Positions 33,302 through 43,941 of a stretch of 64,000 nt of DNA are shown here, piece by piece. Made by a program: the position numbers and the translations under genes. The stretch is from an uncultured Aquimarina sp. GTDB lineage: Bacteria; Bacteroidota; Bacteroidia; Flavobacteriales; Flavobacteriaceae. Positions within the stretch are counted from its first letter, which is position 1. Every line of letters starts with the position of its first letter. The stretch is taken from contig NZ_CANLYD010000001.1 of the NCBI RefSeq assembly GCF_947495315.1, forward strand, positions 558,001-622,000. The letters run 5' to 3'. Under the pieces are notes generated by a model, which saw nothing but the letters and a program-made list of their open reading frames with translations, had not been told where the DNA came from and did no database searches.

Positions 33302-36300
33302 ATGAAAAAATCATTACTCGTAACCCTAACTATATATTTTGTCACTACACTAACGACCTATGCCCAACAATGTGGAACCTTAATGGAACCTGTTTCCTTA
33401 GAGAAACGAATAAAAGAATCTACTCAAATCGTAGAAGGTAAGGTTAAAAAAATGCACTCTTTATGGGATAATAATAAAAAAAATATATATACTATTTATA
33501 GCATTGATGTTTATAATAGAGCAAAAGGATCTGGAACTGAAACTATCAATGTAACTGTTCTTGGTGGTCAAGTGGATGATGAAATACAGATGACATCTAG
33601 TTCTGCTAATTTATATAATGGTGATCAAGGTATATTTTTTTTAAAGAAAAGTTTTGTTCAATTCCCTGTTAGAGGTGATGTATATGAAATGGTCGCTGCA
33701 GCACAAGGTTTTATTAAGTATAATGAATTAACAGGAAAAGCTTCAGGTGTTTTTGAGGAGTATGAATCTATAGAAAATGTATTGATAAAGAAAATTCAAA
33801 AAGTTACACGTACCAATTGGGAACAAGTACAATTAAAACCTGCAAAAAGTAAAGCTAATAATGCTGTTCTTATAACACCTACTATTTTGGCTATTTCTCA
33901 TACTTCTATTAACGCAGGAATTGGAAATATTCTAACAATTGATGGATTTAATTTTGGTACTCTTAGAGGAAAAGTAAGTTTTCCAAATGCTAATACGGGT
34001 GGAACAACTTACTTTGATGCTTTAGATTCTCAGATTGTTAGTTGGACTGACTTACAAATTAAAGTAAGAGTACCAACTAATGCAGGGACAGGTAAAATTC
34101 GTGTAACCAATAGTGATCCTGTGTCTACTGATAGTAGTCAAATTTTAAAAATTAATTTTAGTCACCTTAGCTTAACTAGTGGAGGTATAGCTTATCCTTC
34201 TATTTTAACAAATAACGATGGTAATGGTGGTTATACATTTCAATACAATAATGATTTCAATAGTAGTATTGCTAAAGGGTCTTTTGAAGATGCTTTTCAA
34301 TTATGGAACTGTGAGACTTTTGTAAATTTTAATTTTGGAGCGACTACAACAACAGATGAGACAGCCAGAGACGATATTAATATAGTACGTTTTGATAATG
34401 GTGATGAATTACCAACTGGTGTTCTTGGTCAAGTAACTAGACGTTACATAGGTATTTGTGCATTAACTGATAGTGCTATTGTTGGTGAAATTGATATTAC
34501 CTGGGATGATGATACAAACTGGTATTATGGAGGAGGTGCACCTTCTGCGGGTCTAATAGATTTTAAAAGCGTTGCATTACACGAGTTAGGGCACGCTCAT
34601 CAATTAGGTCATGTAATTAACTCTAATTCTGTTATGCATTACGCTATTGCTTCTGGTGTTACTAATTATTCATTAAATGCTGATGATATACGAGGAGCCA
34701 ATCATGTAATGAGGAAATTTACAGCACCTACGGGTTGTAGTGACATATCTCCGATGATAGAAGATAATCAATGTTGTACAGATTTAGCTATTAATTTAGA
34801 TCCTTCCGCAAAAGAAATTTGTGAAGGCGAGGATACAAGTTTTAGAATTACTGCAACTGCAGCTGCCAGATATCAATGGCAGGTAAACGATGGTAGTTGG
34901 AACTATATCTCCAATAGTAGTATTTATTCTGGAGCAACAACCTCTGTGTTAACAGTAAATAATGCACCTTTTTCATTAGATGAAAATCAATATCGTTGTA
35001 TCATTTGGAGTTCTTGTGGCGGTAGTTTAATATCAGATAGAAAAACATTAACTGTAAAAGAGGTACCTATTGCTATGGTAGCTGTTCAAAATGCAACTTG
35101 TGCAGGTGGAGATGGCCAAATTATTTTTGATTTTACTGATAATTCTACGAGAACTGGTATTGAATTTAGTATAGATAATGGGGTATCTTTTCCTTATGCT
35201 TATAATGACAATGCAGGAAGTGAGTCGGCTAAAAATCTAGCGGCAGGTAATTATGATGTTTGGGTGCGTTGGGATAACGATGAATGTCCAGTAGATTTAG
35301 GAAGTTATGCAATTATACGGGAAGCTAATCCTACGGCAACGATTTCCGTAACAGACTCAAATTGTGGGAGTAATAATGGAATATTAACGTTTAGTTTTGC
35401 GGACACTGGAACACGAAATATGATACAGTTTAGTATCGACAATGGTGTGTCATATGCATATACTTTTGATGATGATGCAGGAACGGGTATGGCGCCTGAT
35501 TTAGCTGCGGGAGATTATGATGTTTGGGTAAGTTATGATAATGATGATTGTCCTGTAAGCTTAGGAAGTTTTACTATAGGTATAATAAATACACCTCCCG
35601 TTACAATAACTACTAATACCGATGAAACTGTTTGTGATACAAACGATGGAAGCATATCACTAAGTTTAGTAGATAGTCCTGGGCAAACCATCGTAGAAAT
35701 AAGTTTAAACGGTGGAACTAGCTATGATTATAGTTATAGTGATGCTTTAGGAAGTATAGCGATTAATAATTTAGATCCGGGCGATTATAACGTTTGGGCG
35801 CGTTGGGAAGATGATTCTTGCGCTCAAGAAATTGGAGATGTAACTATAGGAAGTGGTTTGGGAATTGACGCAACAGTGTCAAATGTGAATCCATCGAGAG
35901 GAATGTCTGATGGTAGGATTTTAGTATCCTTTACCGATAATGCTAGTCAAACTCAAATTAAGTTTAGTATTGATGGTGGGATTACATATCCATATACCTT
36001 TAATGATAATTTGGGAACTGCAGAAATTGCAGGTTTGTCAGCTACTAATTATGATGTATGGGCTGCATATGGAGATGATACATGTCCCGCTAAAATCGCA
36101 GATATTATACTTTCTGAAATTAACTATACAGATATTCCAGATACTAATTTCGAAAGTGCATTAAATGATTTATCCTATGATAATTATTTAGGAGATAATA
36201 AAGTTCCAACATCCTTAATTAATGTGGTTACTAGTCTCGATATAAAATCTAACAATATAGCTAACCTTTCTGGGATTGAAGATTTTTCGTCACTAACTCT

Positions 36301-39300
36301 ACTAGATGTTTCTGATAATAATCTAACAACTTTAGATCTAAGCCCACTGTCCAATCTTGAAAACCTTATAGTTAGTAATAATAATATTGCAACGGTGGAT
36401 ATTTCATCAAATACAAAACTAGTATCCTTTATAGCTAGGAGTACAGGCTTAAATTCCATGGATTTCACACCAAACACCTTACTGGTAGATATTGATGTAA
36501 ATGATAATAATTTAACATCATTAGATTTTTCATTAAATCTATCTCTGGTAACATTAGATGTAGCCTCAAATGCATTAACTTATTTGGATGCGTTCCTCGC
36601 TTTTTATGAAGATATAACCTTTTTCGATGCAAGATCGAATCCGGATTTAACCTGTATTAGGGTAGAAGACCCTTTATATTCAACAACCAACTGGTTAAAT
36701 ATCGATTCACAAACTAGTTTTTCTGGTAATTATTGCGAGTATACAGCTATTCCAGATGCGAATTTTGAGGCAACACTAGGATCACAAGGCTATGACGATA
36801 TTTCGGGTGATGGTCAGGTACCTACATCATTAATTAATACTTTAACGACTTTAGATGTCAGTAATAAAGGAATTGTCGATCCTACAGGTATAGAGGATTT
36901 TACAGAACTCATTTTTCTTAATATGAGAGGGAATTCTATACTATCTATTGATTTAAGTAATTTGTCGGAACTCGAAACCCTTAATATCCAAAGAAATAAT
37001 GACATGACTACGTTAAATCTGGATGATCTTTTAAAGCTTGAAATACTAATTGCAGATTTTAATAATATTTCAGAACTAACCTTAGTGTCACCAGAATTAA
37101 GAATATTACAACTTTTTGGTAATGAGTTGACTTCATTAGATGTCTCATTATTTCCAGAATTAAAACAATTGTATTGCGGTAATAATTTATTAACCGGATT
37201 AGATTTGAATCAAAATACAAAATTAGAACTGCTGAGTTGTGCCAGAAACTCTATCGAATCTCTGGATCTTTCTGGCTTACCATTACTAAATGAAATTCTA
37301 GTCGATAGAAATGAACTATCTGTTTTAAATCTAAAAAATGGGAATAACGCTAATATAACCTCTTTGAATGTATTAAGCAATTCTCAACTTAACTGTATTA
37401 GCGTAGATGATCCTGTTGCTGCAAATGCAGGCTCAGGAATCTATGGGAGTTGGACTATTGATGCAGGTGCAACATATAATGATGATTGTACTCAACCTGT
37501 TATTACCTTAGATGGTGAAAATCCTCAAATAATAGAGTTAGGAGTAGGATATACAGAATTAGGTGCGAATACAGATGATGGTTCTACAGTGGTAATTGAT
37601 GCTACTGCATTTATGGATGTTGTAGGAAACTATACGATTACATATAATGCTACGAATGCAATTGGAAACTCAGCGGTAGAAGTAACAAGAATAGTTAATG
37701 TAGTTGACACTACCAACCCAATAGCGATTTGCCAGGATATAAATGTAGCTTTAAACTCTTCTGGAACGGTAACTATAATAGGAACACAAGTAGATAATAG
37801 TTCTAGTGATCTTTCAGGAATAGCATCTTTAGCAGTAAGTCCATCAAGTTTTACGACTAGTGATGTAGGTGCTAACACCGTTACTTTAACCGTTACGGAT
37901 ACTAACGGGAATAGTGAAACATGTACAAGTACTGTTACCGTTGTAGACACTATAGCACCTACAATGGCTTGTCAAGATATTACAGTGCAATTGGATACAA
38001 CAGGAAATGTAAGTATTACTGCTACACAAGTTGATGGTGGTACTACCGATGCTGCGGGCATTGCGTCTTTAAATATTGATATTACAGACTTTGACGATAC
38101 TGATATTGGCGAAAACATGGTAACATTAACGGCCATTGATAATAATGGAAACACTGATACATGCGTAGCGATTGTTACTGTAGAAGATAATGTACCTCCA
38201 GTAATCACATTAACCGGAGATAATCCTCAGGTTATAGAATTAGGAGACGGATATACAGAATTAGGAGCAATGACGGATGACGGGTCCAATGTTGTGATTG
38301 ATGCTACTAATTTTGTTGATGCTGTAGGAAATTATACAATCTATTATGACGCTACGGATGCTTCAGGAAATATGGCAGTTCAAGTTACCAGAATGGTGAA
38401 TATTGTTGATACTACTGCACCAGTGATTACATTAGTTGGTGATAATCCACAAACCATAGAATTAGGATCAGGTTATACCGAGTTAAGAGCCACTACTGAT
38501 GATGGGTCTAATGTGATGATCAATGCTACTGATTTTGTAGATGCTGTGGGGAGTTATACAATCTATTATGACGCTACTGATGCCTCAGGAAATATGGCAG
38601 ATCAAGTCACCAGAGTGGTAAATGTTGTAGATACTACTGCGCCAGTGATTACACTAGGTGGAGATAATCCACAGACGATTGAATTAGGGACTGGCTATAC
38701 CGAATTAGGAGCTACCACCGATGATGGTAGTGATGCTATAATTGATATGTCTGATTTTGTAGATGCTTTAGGGAGTTATACAATTACGTACAAAGCTACT
38801 GATGCTTCGGGTAATGTTGCTACAGAAGTAACCAGAACAATACATGTAGTAGACACCACTGCACCAGTGATTAGTTTAGTAGGAGATAATCCACAAACGA
38901 TAGAATTAGGAGCTGGTTATATAGAATTAGGAGCTACCGTAGATGATGGAAGTACTGTGGTTATTGATAGTTCTGGTTTTATAGATGCCGTAGGAAATTA
39001 TGCAATTAGGTATAATGCTACGGATGCTTCGGGCAATGTTGCTACAGAAGTAACCAGAGCAGTAGATGTAGTAGATACTACTAATCCAACATTGGTTTGT
39101 CAAAATATTACCGTACAGCTTGATAATACAGGTAATGTTGTTATAACAGCTGATCAGGTAGATAATGGTGCAACAGATCTTTCTGGTATAGCGTCTTTAA
39201 GTTTAGATATCTCGACATTTGATTGCGCTACTATTGGAGATCATACAGTAGTACTAACTGCAATTGACACCAATGGAAATGAAAGTAGTTGTACTGCAAC

Positions 39301-39844
39301 TGTAACTGTAGAAGATTTGATAGCTCCAGTATTTAACACAACTACATTACCTTCTGATACTGAAGTTACTTTTGATACGGGTGATATCTATACCCTTGCA
39401 GATTTTACAAATGGAGTGGTTGTTACGGATAATTGTGATACGAATAGAGCTGCTTTAGCTACTACTATTACTCAAACTCCTGCAGCAGGTACTTTATTAG
39501 GGGCTGGTGATCATGTGATTATCCTTACGGCTACAGATGATAATGCAAATGAACAAACTACAACTTTTACCATAACGGTTACTGATGATGTTTTAAGTGT
39601 CGGGGAAAACAAAGAAGAGGTATTTACACTCTATCCAAATCCAGCGAAACAACAGTTTCAGGTTTCAGGTTTCTCAGGAGAAGCAGAGCTATCCATCTAT
39701 GATGTTAACGGACGTAGTTTACTTATAGAAAAGGTAGATGCTGGTCAATCTATATCTATTGAGGAGTTACCAAATGGTTTATATTTTGTAAGAATAGCTA
39801 TAGGAACCACCTATCAAACGATTAAATTACTTAAAAACGAATAG
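33302..39844 (+). CDS. Secreted metzincin-like metalloprotease/LRR/Ig-repeat protein, 2180 aa
   Basis: A signal peptide (about 1-21, ending TYAQ) is followed by an N-terminal domain of unknown type (about 22-190) and an IPT/TIG-like domain (about 193-282). A matrixin-like protease domain (about 290-475) has the zinc signature HELGHAHQLGH at 427-437 followed by SNSVMHYAI, the expected Met-turn. Next are an Ig-like domain (about 495-585), four repeats of the ATCxGGDGxIxFxFxDxxTR...YDVWVRWDNDECP type (about 590-940) and two LRR blocks (941-1395). The tail holds five DUF5011 domains interleaved with HYR-like domains, and a T9SS type A sorting domain (about 2097-2180). It is likely a cell-surface or secreted protease with adhesive modules; the substrate is unknown. 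The 3' end is a mosaic related to both 13647-21116 and 47657-53563. Confidence 0.92.
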   Translation: MKKSLLVTLTIYFVTTLTTYAQQCGTLMEPVSLEKRIKESTQIVEGKVKKMHSLWDNNKKNIYTIYSIDVYNRAKGSGTETINVTVLGGQVDDEIQMTSSSANLYNGDQGIFFLKKSFVQFPVRGDVYEMVAAAQGFIKYNELTGKASGVFEEYESIENVLIKKIQKVTRTNWEQVQLKPAKSKANNAVLITPTILAISHTSINAGIGNILTIDGFNFGTLRGKVSFPNANTGGTTYFDALDSQIVSWTDLQIKVRVPTNAGTGKIRVTNSDPVSTDSSQILKINFSHLSLTSGGIAYPSILTNNDGNGGYTFQYNNDFNSSIAKGSFEDAFQLWNCETFVNFNFGATTTTDETARDDINIVRFDNGDELPTGVLGQVTRRYIGICALTDSAIVGEIDITWDDDTNWYYGGGAPSAGLIDFKSVALHELGHAHQLGHVINSNSVMHYAIASGVTNYSLNADDIRGANHVMRKFTAPTGCSDISPMIEDNQCCTDLAINLDPSAKEICEGEDTSFRITATAAARYQWQVNDGSWNYISNSSIYSGATTSVLTVNNAPFSLDENQYRCIIWSSCGGSLISDRKTLTVKEVPIAMVAVQNATCAGGDGQIIFDFTDNSTRTGIEFSIDNGVSFPYAYNDNAGSESAKNLAAGNYDVWVRWDNDECPVDLGSYAIIREANPTATISVTDSNCGSNNGILTFSFADTGTRNMIQFSIDNGVSYAYTFDDDAGTGMAPDLAAGDYDVWVSYDNDDCPVSLGSFTIGIINTPPVTITTNTDETVCDTNDGSISLSLVDSPGQTIVEISLNGGTSYDYSYSDALGSIAINNLDPGDYNVWARWEDDSCAQEIGDVTIGSGLGIDATVSNVNPSRGMSDGRILVSFTDNASQTQIKFSIDGGITYPYTFNDNLGTAEIAGLSATNYDVWAAYGDDTCPAKIADIILSEINYTDIPDTNFESALNDLSYDNYLGDNKVPTSLINVVTSLDIKSNNIANLSGIEDFSSLTLLDVSDNNLTTLDLSPLSNLENLIVSNNNIATVDISSNTKLVSFIARSTGLNSMDFTPNTLLVDIDVNDNNLTSLDFSLNLSLVTLDVASNALTYLDAFLAFYEDITFFDARSNPDLTCIRVEDPLYSTTNWLNIDSQTSFSGNYCEYTAIPDANFEATLGSQGYDDISGDGQVPTSLINTLTTLDVSNKGIVDPTGIEDFTELIFLNMRGNSILSIDLSNLSELETLNIQRNNDMTTLNLDDLLKLEILIADFNNISELTLVSPELRILQLFGNELTSLDVSLFPELKQLYCGNNLLTGLDLNQNTKLELLSCARNSIESLDLSGLPLLNEILVDRNELSVLNLKNGNNANITSLNVLSNSQLNCISVDDPVAANAGSGIYGSWTIDAGATYNDDCTQPVITLDGENPQIIELGVGYTELGANTDDGSTVVIDATAFMDVVGNYTITYNATNAIGNSAVEVTRIVNVVDTTNPIAICQDINVALNSSGTVTIIGTQVDNSSSDLSGIASLAVSPSSFTTSDVGANTVTLTVTDTNGNSETCTSTVTVVDTIAPTMACQDITVQLDTTGNVSITATQVDGGTTDAAGIASLNIDITDFDDTDIGENMVTLTAIDNNGNTDTCVAIVTVEDNVPPVITLTGDNPQVIELGDGYTELGAMTDDGSNVVIDATNFVDAVGNYTIYYDATDASGNMAVQVTRMVNIVDTTAPVITLVGDNPQTIELGSGYTELRATTDDGSNVMINATDFVDAVGSYTIYYDATDASGNMADQVTRVVNVVDTTAPVITLGGDNPQTIELGTGYTELGATTDDGSDAIIDMSDFVDALGSYTITYKATDASGNVATEVTRTIHVVDTTAPVISLVGDNPQTIELGAGYIELGATVDDGSTVVIDSSGFIDAVGNYAIRYNATDASGNVATEVTRAVDVVDTTNPTLVCQNITVQLDNTGNVVITADQVDNGATDLSGIASLSLDISTFDCATIGDHTVVLTAIDTNGNESSCTATVTVEDLIAPVFNTTTLPSDTEVTFDTGDIYTLADFTNGVVVTDNCDTNRAALATTITQTPAAGTLLGAGDHVIILTATDDNANEQTTTFTITVTDDVLSVGENKEEVFTLYPNPAKQQFQVSGFSGEAELSIYDVNGRSLLIEKVDAGQSISIEELPNGLYFVRIAIGTTYQTIKLLKNE

Positions 39845-39879
39845 ATAAAAACAATTTATTTTTTGCAGGAAGTTTAGTT

Positions 39880-39901
39880 CTACGAAGTTAAGGGGTCGTA
39901 G
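39880..39901 (+). other. Conserved 3'-UTR hairpin, copy 3
   Basis: CTACG (39880-39884) pairs with CGTAG (39897-39901), and the loop contains TTAAGGGGT (39888-39896). Confidence 0.7.
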
Positions 39902-39921
39902 AAAATAAGGTTGCAAGACAA

Positions 39922-39949
39922 AACCACTCAGGTTACTGGGTGGTTTTTT
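39922..39949 (+). terminator. Terminator of the 33302 gene
   Basis: AACCACTCAG (39922-39931) pairs with CTGGGTGGTT (39936-39945), loop GTTA, followed by a T tract. Confidence 0.9.
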
Positions 39950-40062
39950 GTTAGCATAAATCTCTTGACTAACAAGTTAGTAGGAAAGGTATTCCAAAGT
40001 GTTCTATGCATCTTGTAGCATCCAGAAATACAGATATGTTAAAATAGCAGCACTTAAAAAAA

Positions 40063-40120
40063 TGTCTCCTATTTGTCTCCTGAAACATTGTGTTGACTAA
40101 AAGTAGTCACTATAACTTTA
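40063..40120 (+). promoter_or_regulatory. TGTCTCC direct-repeat operator plus promoter of the 40160 gene
   Basis: TGTCTCC at 40063-40069 and 40074-40080 has period 11. TTG at 40093-40095 is a candidate -33 element. The -7 box TAACTTTA (40113-40120) starts 39 bp after the start of the proximal half-site. Confidence 0.76.
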
Positions 40121-40159
40121 CACAACCAAATTATATGAACCTTTTATACCCCTTATGTT

Positions 40160-43100
40160 ATGAGTAAACAATTATTCTTTGTAGTCGCACTTTTCTTTGG
40201 TGCTATGATGACAATCCAATCACAGACCTTTAATGAACTCTCAGGTACTGGATCTGGGGAAAGTATCACTTCAGGAAGTTATAATGTTATGTATGGAGAT
40301 AGTACAGGTACTTCTTTAACATCAGGAAATAAAACAGTATTTATTGGATTTGGAGCTGGAAAATATAATACAACAGCACAAGAAAATGCTTTTATAGGAT
40401 ACCTAGCTGGATATGCAAATACTACAGGTTCGGACAATATTTTTTTAGGCGCTTACTCAGGAACATTAAATACCACAGGAGCGGATAATACTTTTGTAGG
40501 TACAGATTCAGGAGCAAAGAATACTATTGGATATGATAATACCTTTATTGGCGAAGAGTCTGGTGCTTCTAATACTATAGGGTATGAGAATACTTATGTT
40601 GGTGAGGACGCAGGAGCAAATATTCAGATAGGATATGATAATACTTTTGTAGGAAACCAATCTGGTGGAGCTAGTACGGGCGTCAATGGATCTGGCGATG
40701 GTACTGGATATAGGAATACTGGGATAGGGTCTGGATCTTTGGCAGATCTGAAAGAAGGACATCATAATACTGCAGTAGGAGACTCTACAGCCACAGATAT
40801 AAGTAGTGGCATTTATAATACCATGATCGGTGCTGCTGCCGGTGCTGCTACAGAATATTCTAGCTATAATACTTTTGTAGGAGCTAGAGCGGGTTATGAT
40901 AATAATAGAACCAACGTTACCACAAGTTCAAATAACAATACTTATTTAGGATATGAAGCGGGATATACCAATCGAGAAGGAAGTGATAATGTGATGATTG
41001 GTGCTTATGCAGATTTTTCTAACCATGCTTCTTCTGGTTCTAGTACAGGACAGTTAAATAACGCCCGAAATACAGTTATAGGTGCTTACTCTGAACTTGA
41101 CGGGGGGACTTCAAGTTATGGTGGTAATGATGTAGCTACGCTAGGGTACAGTTTTTTTATAGATGCACACCAAGTAGTAGGGATGGGTTCACAATCTAGT
41201 ATTGGTGGAACCGGAGCTATAGGGCTGGGATACACAACTCATATGAGTACAGATGCTGACTATTCTGTTGGGATTGGGCATCAAAATACGATTGATCAAT
41301 CCAATGCTATTGGTATCGGTCGATCTGTCGATGTAGATAATACAGAAGCTATTGCCATCGGAGCCAATACTGTTGTACAAGCAGATGGAGGGATCGCGAT
41401 CGGATATCAAGCCAAAACCGATGACACAGGTGCTACCTCTGGTGCCAATTATAATATAGCATTAGGCTATAAAGCACAGGCTACAGATTCCTTGTCAGTT
41501 GCTTTTGGTAAAGGAGCCATTGCTTCAGGAAGGTATTCCTACGCTGTAGGTAATGAAGCTATAGCAGCTGTGGATAGTACAATGGTACTTGGAGGTGCAA
41601 CAGTACCACTAAGTGTAGGTATTGGTACCGATGCTCCAAACAGTAGAGCATCTTTAGAGCTTGCTGATACTAATAAAGGATTTCTAATAAACAGGTTAAC
41701 GAATTCTGAACGAACCGACTTAGGCAAAAAATTAATAACAGCTAACGAGGGAATGATGGTCTATGATACTGAGGATGATATTGTATATACCTGGAACGGC
41801 AGTGCATGGACAACAGTAACCTCTACAGGAGATAACCTAGGAAATCATAAAGCTACTGCCCGTCTAAATATGAATAGTAATAACATTACAGGTGTTGACA
41901 ATTTTTATTTAAGTTCAACTGATTATCATGGAATTTACTTTGGAACTAGCAAAAAATATGGTATTCAAATAGATGCCGAGCAAGGAAATTCATTATATAA
42001 ATATGGTCCTGTAACAAGTGCTTTTGTAGGCGAACATATCAACGTAAGATTTTCTACCAGCAATAGTCAGGGAGCTGGATGGGTATGGGGTATATATAAT
42101 GAGACACCAATCGCTGCATTAGACAATACTGGTAAACTTCAAATTGCCAATAGCTTAAACATAGCCGGAGTTTACGAATTTCCTATTGTTGATGGCACTA
42201 CTAATCAGGTATTGACTACAGATGGTTCTGGCACATTAACCTGGTCTCCCCAAATCGATAATCAGGAATTGTCGTTATCTACACATATTTTAAGCCTTTC
42301 GGGAGGAACAAATACTGTAGATCTTTCTTCTTATCTAGATAATACCGATGCACAAGATCTGGATTTATCAGGGAATACATTGAGTTTGACTAACGATGCT
42401 ACAACGATAGATTTATCGAGATTTCTGGATAATACAGATAATCAAGAGTTATCTTTTACCAATAATGTATTGAGTATTTCAGGAAGTACTAATACGGTAG
42501 ATCTTTCAGTATTACAAGATGGTACTGGAAGTGATAGTCAAACTTTAGAGTTATCGACAAATACGTTGAGTATTAGTAATGGTAACTCTGTTGATCTTTC
42601 AGCGTACTTAGATAATACAGATGGACAAGACTTACAATTATCGGGAAATACGTTAAGTCTAACCAATGATGCTTCATCAGTGGATTTATCGGGTTACTTA
42701 GATAATACAGATAATCAGGAACTTTCGATTACTAATAATACTTTAAGCATTTCTGGAGGGATTACTACCATAGATTTTTCCGAATACCTGGATAACACTG
42801 ACAATCAAGAGTTATCTCTAAGCGGTACCACCTTAAGTATTTCGGCTGGGATAAATACAGTAGATCTTTCTGCTTTACAGGATGGAACAGGTACCGATAG
42901 CCAGACGTTAGATTTGAACAATCATATATTAAATATTAGTAATGGAAACTCGGTAGATTTTTCGAATTATACCAACACCGATAATCAAGAGATATCCTTA
43001 AGTGGGACTACGTTAAGCATCTCTGGAGGAACAAATACTGTCGACCTTTTAGCTTTACAAGACGGAACAGGTTCGGATAGTCAAGTTTTAGCATTGAATA

Positions 43101-43675
43101 GTAATATATTGAGTATTAGTAATGGAAATTCGGTTGATATTTCAGCCTTCACCAATACGGACAACCAAAATTTAACTGATGCTACACTAACAGGTACGAA
43201 TCTTACTATAGAAATTCAGAGCGGAACCTCTGTATCGGTTGATTTAGCGCCTATGTTATCAGATTTACAATCCGATCTAAGTACAGCTCAAAATGAAATA
43301 ACTGCATTGCAAAATGAAAATTCAGCTCAGCAGGACGAGATCGATGATTTGACTTCACGTTTGGAGGCTTTAGAACAAACATTAGGTGTTCCCGAAAATA
43401 ATAATATCAAAGTTCAAACTGCCATATTATATCAAAATATCCCTAATCCATTTAATGGCACTTCTTCTATCAAATATTATCTTCCGTTAGAAGTGAATAG
43501 AGCCGCTATCGTGTTTAGCAATACAAGCGGACAAATTATATCAACTGTCGATTTACAGGATCGTGGTGAAGGTGAATTACATACCAATAGTGACGGATTA
43601 GCTTCCGGAATTTATTTCTTTACCTTGTATATAGAAGGTCAAAAAGTGGATACCAAGCGAATGGTCATCGAATAG
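40160..43675 (+). CDS. YadA-head-like beta-roll surface protein with T9SS sorting domain, 1171 aa
   Basis: A signal peptide (about 1-21, ending MTIQSQ) precedes a long head of short repeats (NTFVGTDSGAKNTIGYDNTF; about 30-490) of the trimeric-autotransporter/tail-fibre type. The SLELADTNKGFLINRLTNSE motif (about 495) is shared with 23939-26671. A stalk of about 33-residue repeats (LDNTDAQDLDLSGNTLSLTN; about 700-1015), a clear coiled coil (LQSDLSTAQNEITALQNENS, about 1034-1075) and a T9SS type A sorting domain (about 1087-1171) follow. The coiled coil makes trimerisation or another oligomeric fibre plausible. It is the larger paralogue of 23939-26671 but sits under a different operator class (TGTCTCC instead of TGACACC). 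The leader contains ACCCCTTA (40148-40155). No terminator is visible downstream; a REP-like palindrome follows. Confidence 0.9.
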   Translation: MSKQLFFVVALFFGAMMTIQSQTFNELSGTGSGESITSGSYNVMYGDSTGTSLTSGNKTVFIGFGAGKYNTTAQENAFIGYLAGYANTTGSDNIFLGAYSGTLNTTGADNTFVGTDSGAKNTIGYDNTFIGEESGASNTIGYENTYVGEDAGANIQIGYDNTFVGNQSGGASTGVNGSGDGTGYRNTGIGSGSLADLKEGHHNTAVGDSTATDISSGIYNTMIGAAAGAATEYSSYNTFVGARAGYDNNRTNVTTSSNNNTYLGYEAGYTNREGSDNVMIGAYADFSNHASSGSSTGQLNNARNTVIGAYSELDGGTSSYGGNDVATLGYSFFIDAHQVVGMGSQSSIGGTGAIGLGYTTHMSTDADYSVGIGHQNTIDQSNAIGIGRSVDVDNTEAIAIGANTVVQADGGIAIGYQAKTDDTGATSGANYNIALGYKAQATDSLSVAFGKGAIASGRYSYAVGNEAIAAVDSTMVLGGATVPLSVGIGTDAPNSRASLELADTNKGFLINRLTNSERTDLGKKLITANEGMMVYDTEDDIVYTWNGSAWTTVTSTGDNLGNHKATARLNMNSNNITGVDNFYLSSTDYHGIYFGTSKKYGIQIDAEQGNSLYKYGPVTSAFVGEHINVRFSTSNSQGAGWVWGIYNETPIAALDNTGKLQIANSLNIAGVYEFPIVDGTTNQVLTTDGSGTLTWSPQIDNQELSLSTHILSLSGGTNTVDLSSYLDNTDAQDLDLSGNTLSLTNDATTIDLSRFLDNTDNQELSFTNNVLSISGSTNTVDLSVLQDGTGSDSQTLELSTNTLSISNGNSVDLSAYLDNTDGQDLQLSGNTLSLTNDASSVDLSGYLDNTDNQELSITNNTLSISGGITTIDFSEYLDNTDNQELSLSGTTLSISAGINTVDLSALQDGTGTDSQTLDLNNHILNISNGNSVDFSNYTNTDNQEISLSGTTLSISGGTNTVDLLALQDGTGSDSQVLALNSNILSISNGNSVDISAFTNTDNQNLTDATLTGTNLTIEIQSGTSVSVDLAPMLSDLQSDLSTAQNEITALQNENSAQQDEIDDLTSRLEALEQTLGVPENNNIKVQTAILYQNIPNPFNGTSSIKYYLPLEVNRAAIVFSNTSGQIISTVDLQDRGEGELHTNSDGLASGIYFFTLYIEGQKVDTKRMVIE

Positions 43676-43730
43676 GGATCTAATCAAATTCATTCAAAGA
43701 AAGCATTTAAAAAGCTACTATCTCTGTCGT

Positions 43731-43789
43731 TTCGAGCGGAGTCGAGAAATAAGGGTTTTTGATTTTTAATACATTTCGACTCCGTTCAA
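43731..43789. repeat. REP-like inverted repeat
   Basis: TTCGAGCGGAGTCGAGAAA (43731-43749) and TTTCGACTCCGTTCAA (43774-43789) are largely inverse of each other. The type (GAGCGGAGTCGA) is widespread as an intergenic palindrome in flavobacteria. It lies in the 266-bp gap between 43675 and 43942. Confidence 0.65.
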
Positions 43790-43882
43790 TATAACAGAAT
43801 CATAAAATCAACCCTTTTTGAATCCTTTCTTTTTGATTTGCAATGAGTTCATATGCTTTAAGAATAAAAGCGCTTCTAAAAA

Positions 43883-43915
43883 TTGAGATTCCCATCCTAT
43901 TTTAAATTATATTTG
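43883..43915 (+). promoter_or_regulatory. Promoter of the 7TM regulator
   Basis: TTG at 43883-43885 and the -7 box TATATTTG at 43908-43915 are separated by 22 bp. No TG-NNN-CC direct repeat is present at the standard position, so this gene appears to be outside the operator set. Confidence 0.6.
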
Positions 43916-43941
43916 ATAGTGTCGTAGTCACCCTTATATAA

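Larger units (their letters stand above)
39750..40081 (+). repeat. ~330-bp duplicated segment (other copy 53469-53800)
   Basis: The 3' coding end, 3' hairpin, terminator and the TGTCTCC operator align to 53469-53800 at a constant offset of 13719 with no gaps. The duplication stops just after the operator; the two downstream sequences are unrelated. This covers most of the 315-bp gap before 40160. Confidence 0.88.

Noticed and set aside
35940..36164. Plus-strand 74-codon frame inside the 33302 gene
   Set aside because: It is an out-of-frame shadow of the repeat domains of the protease gene.
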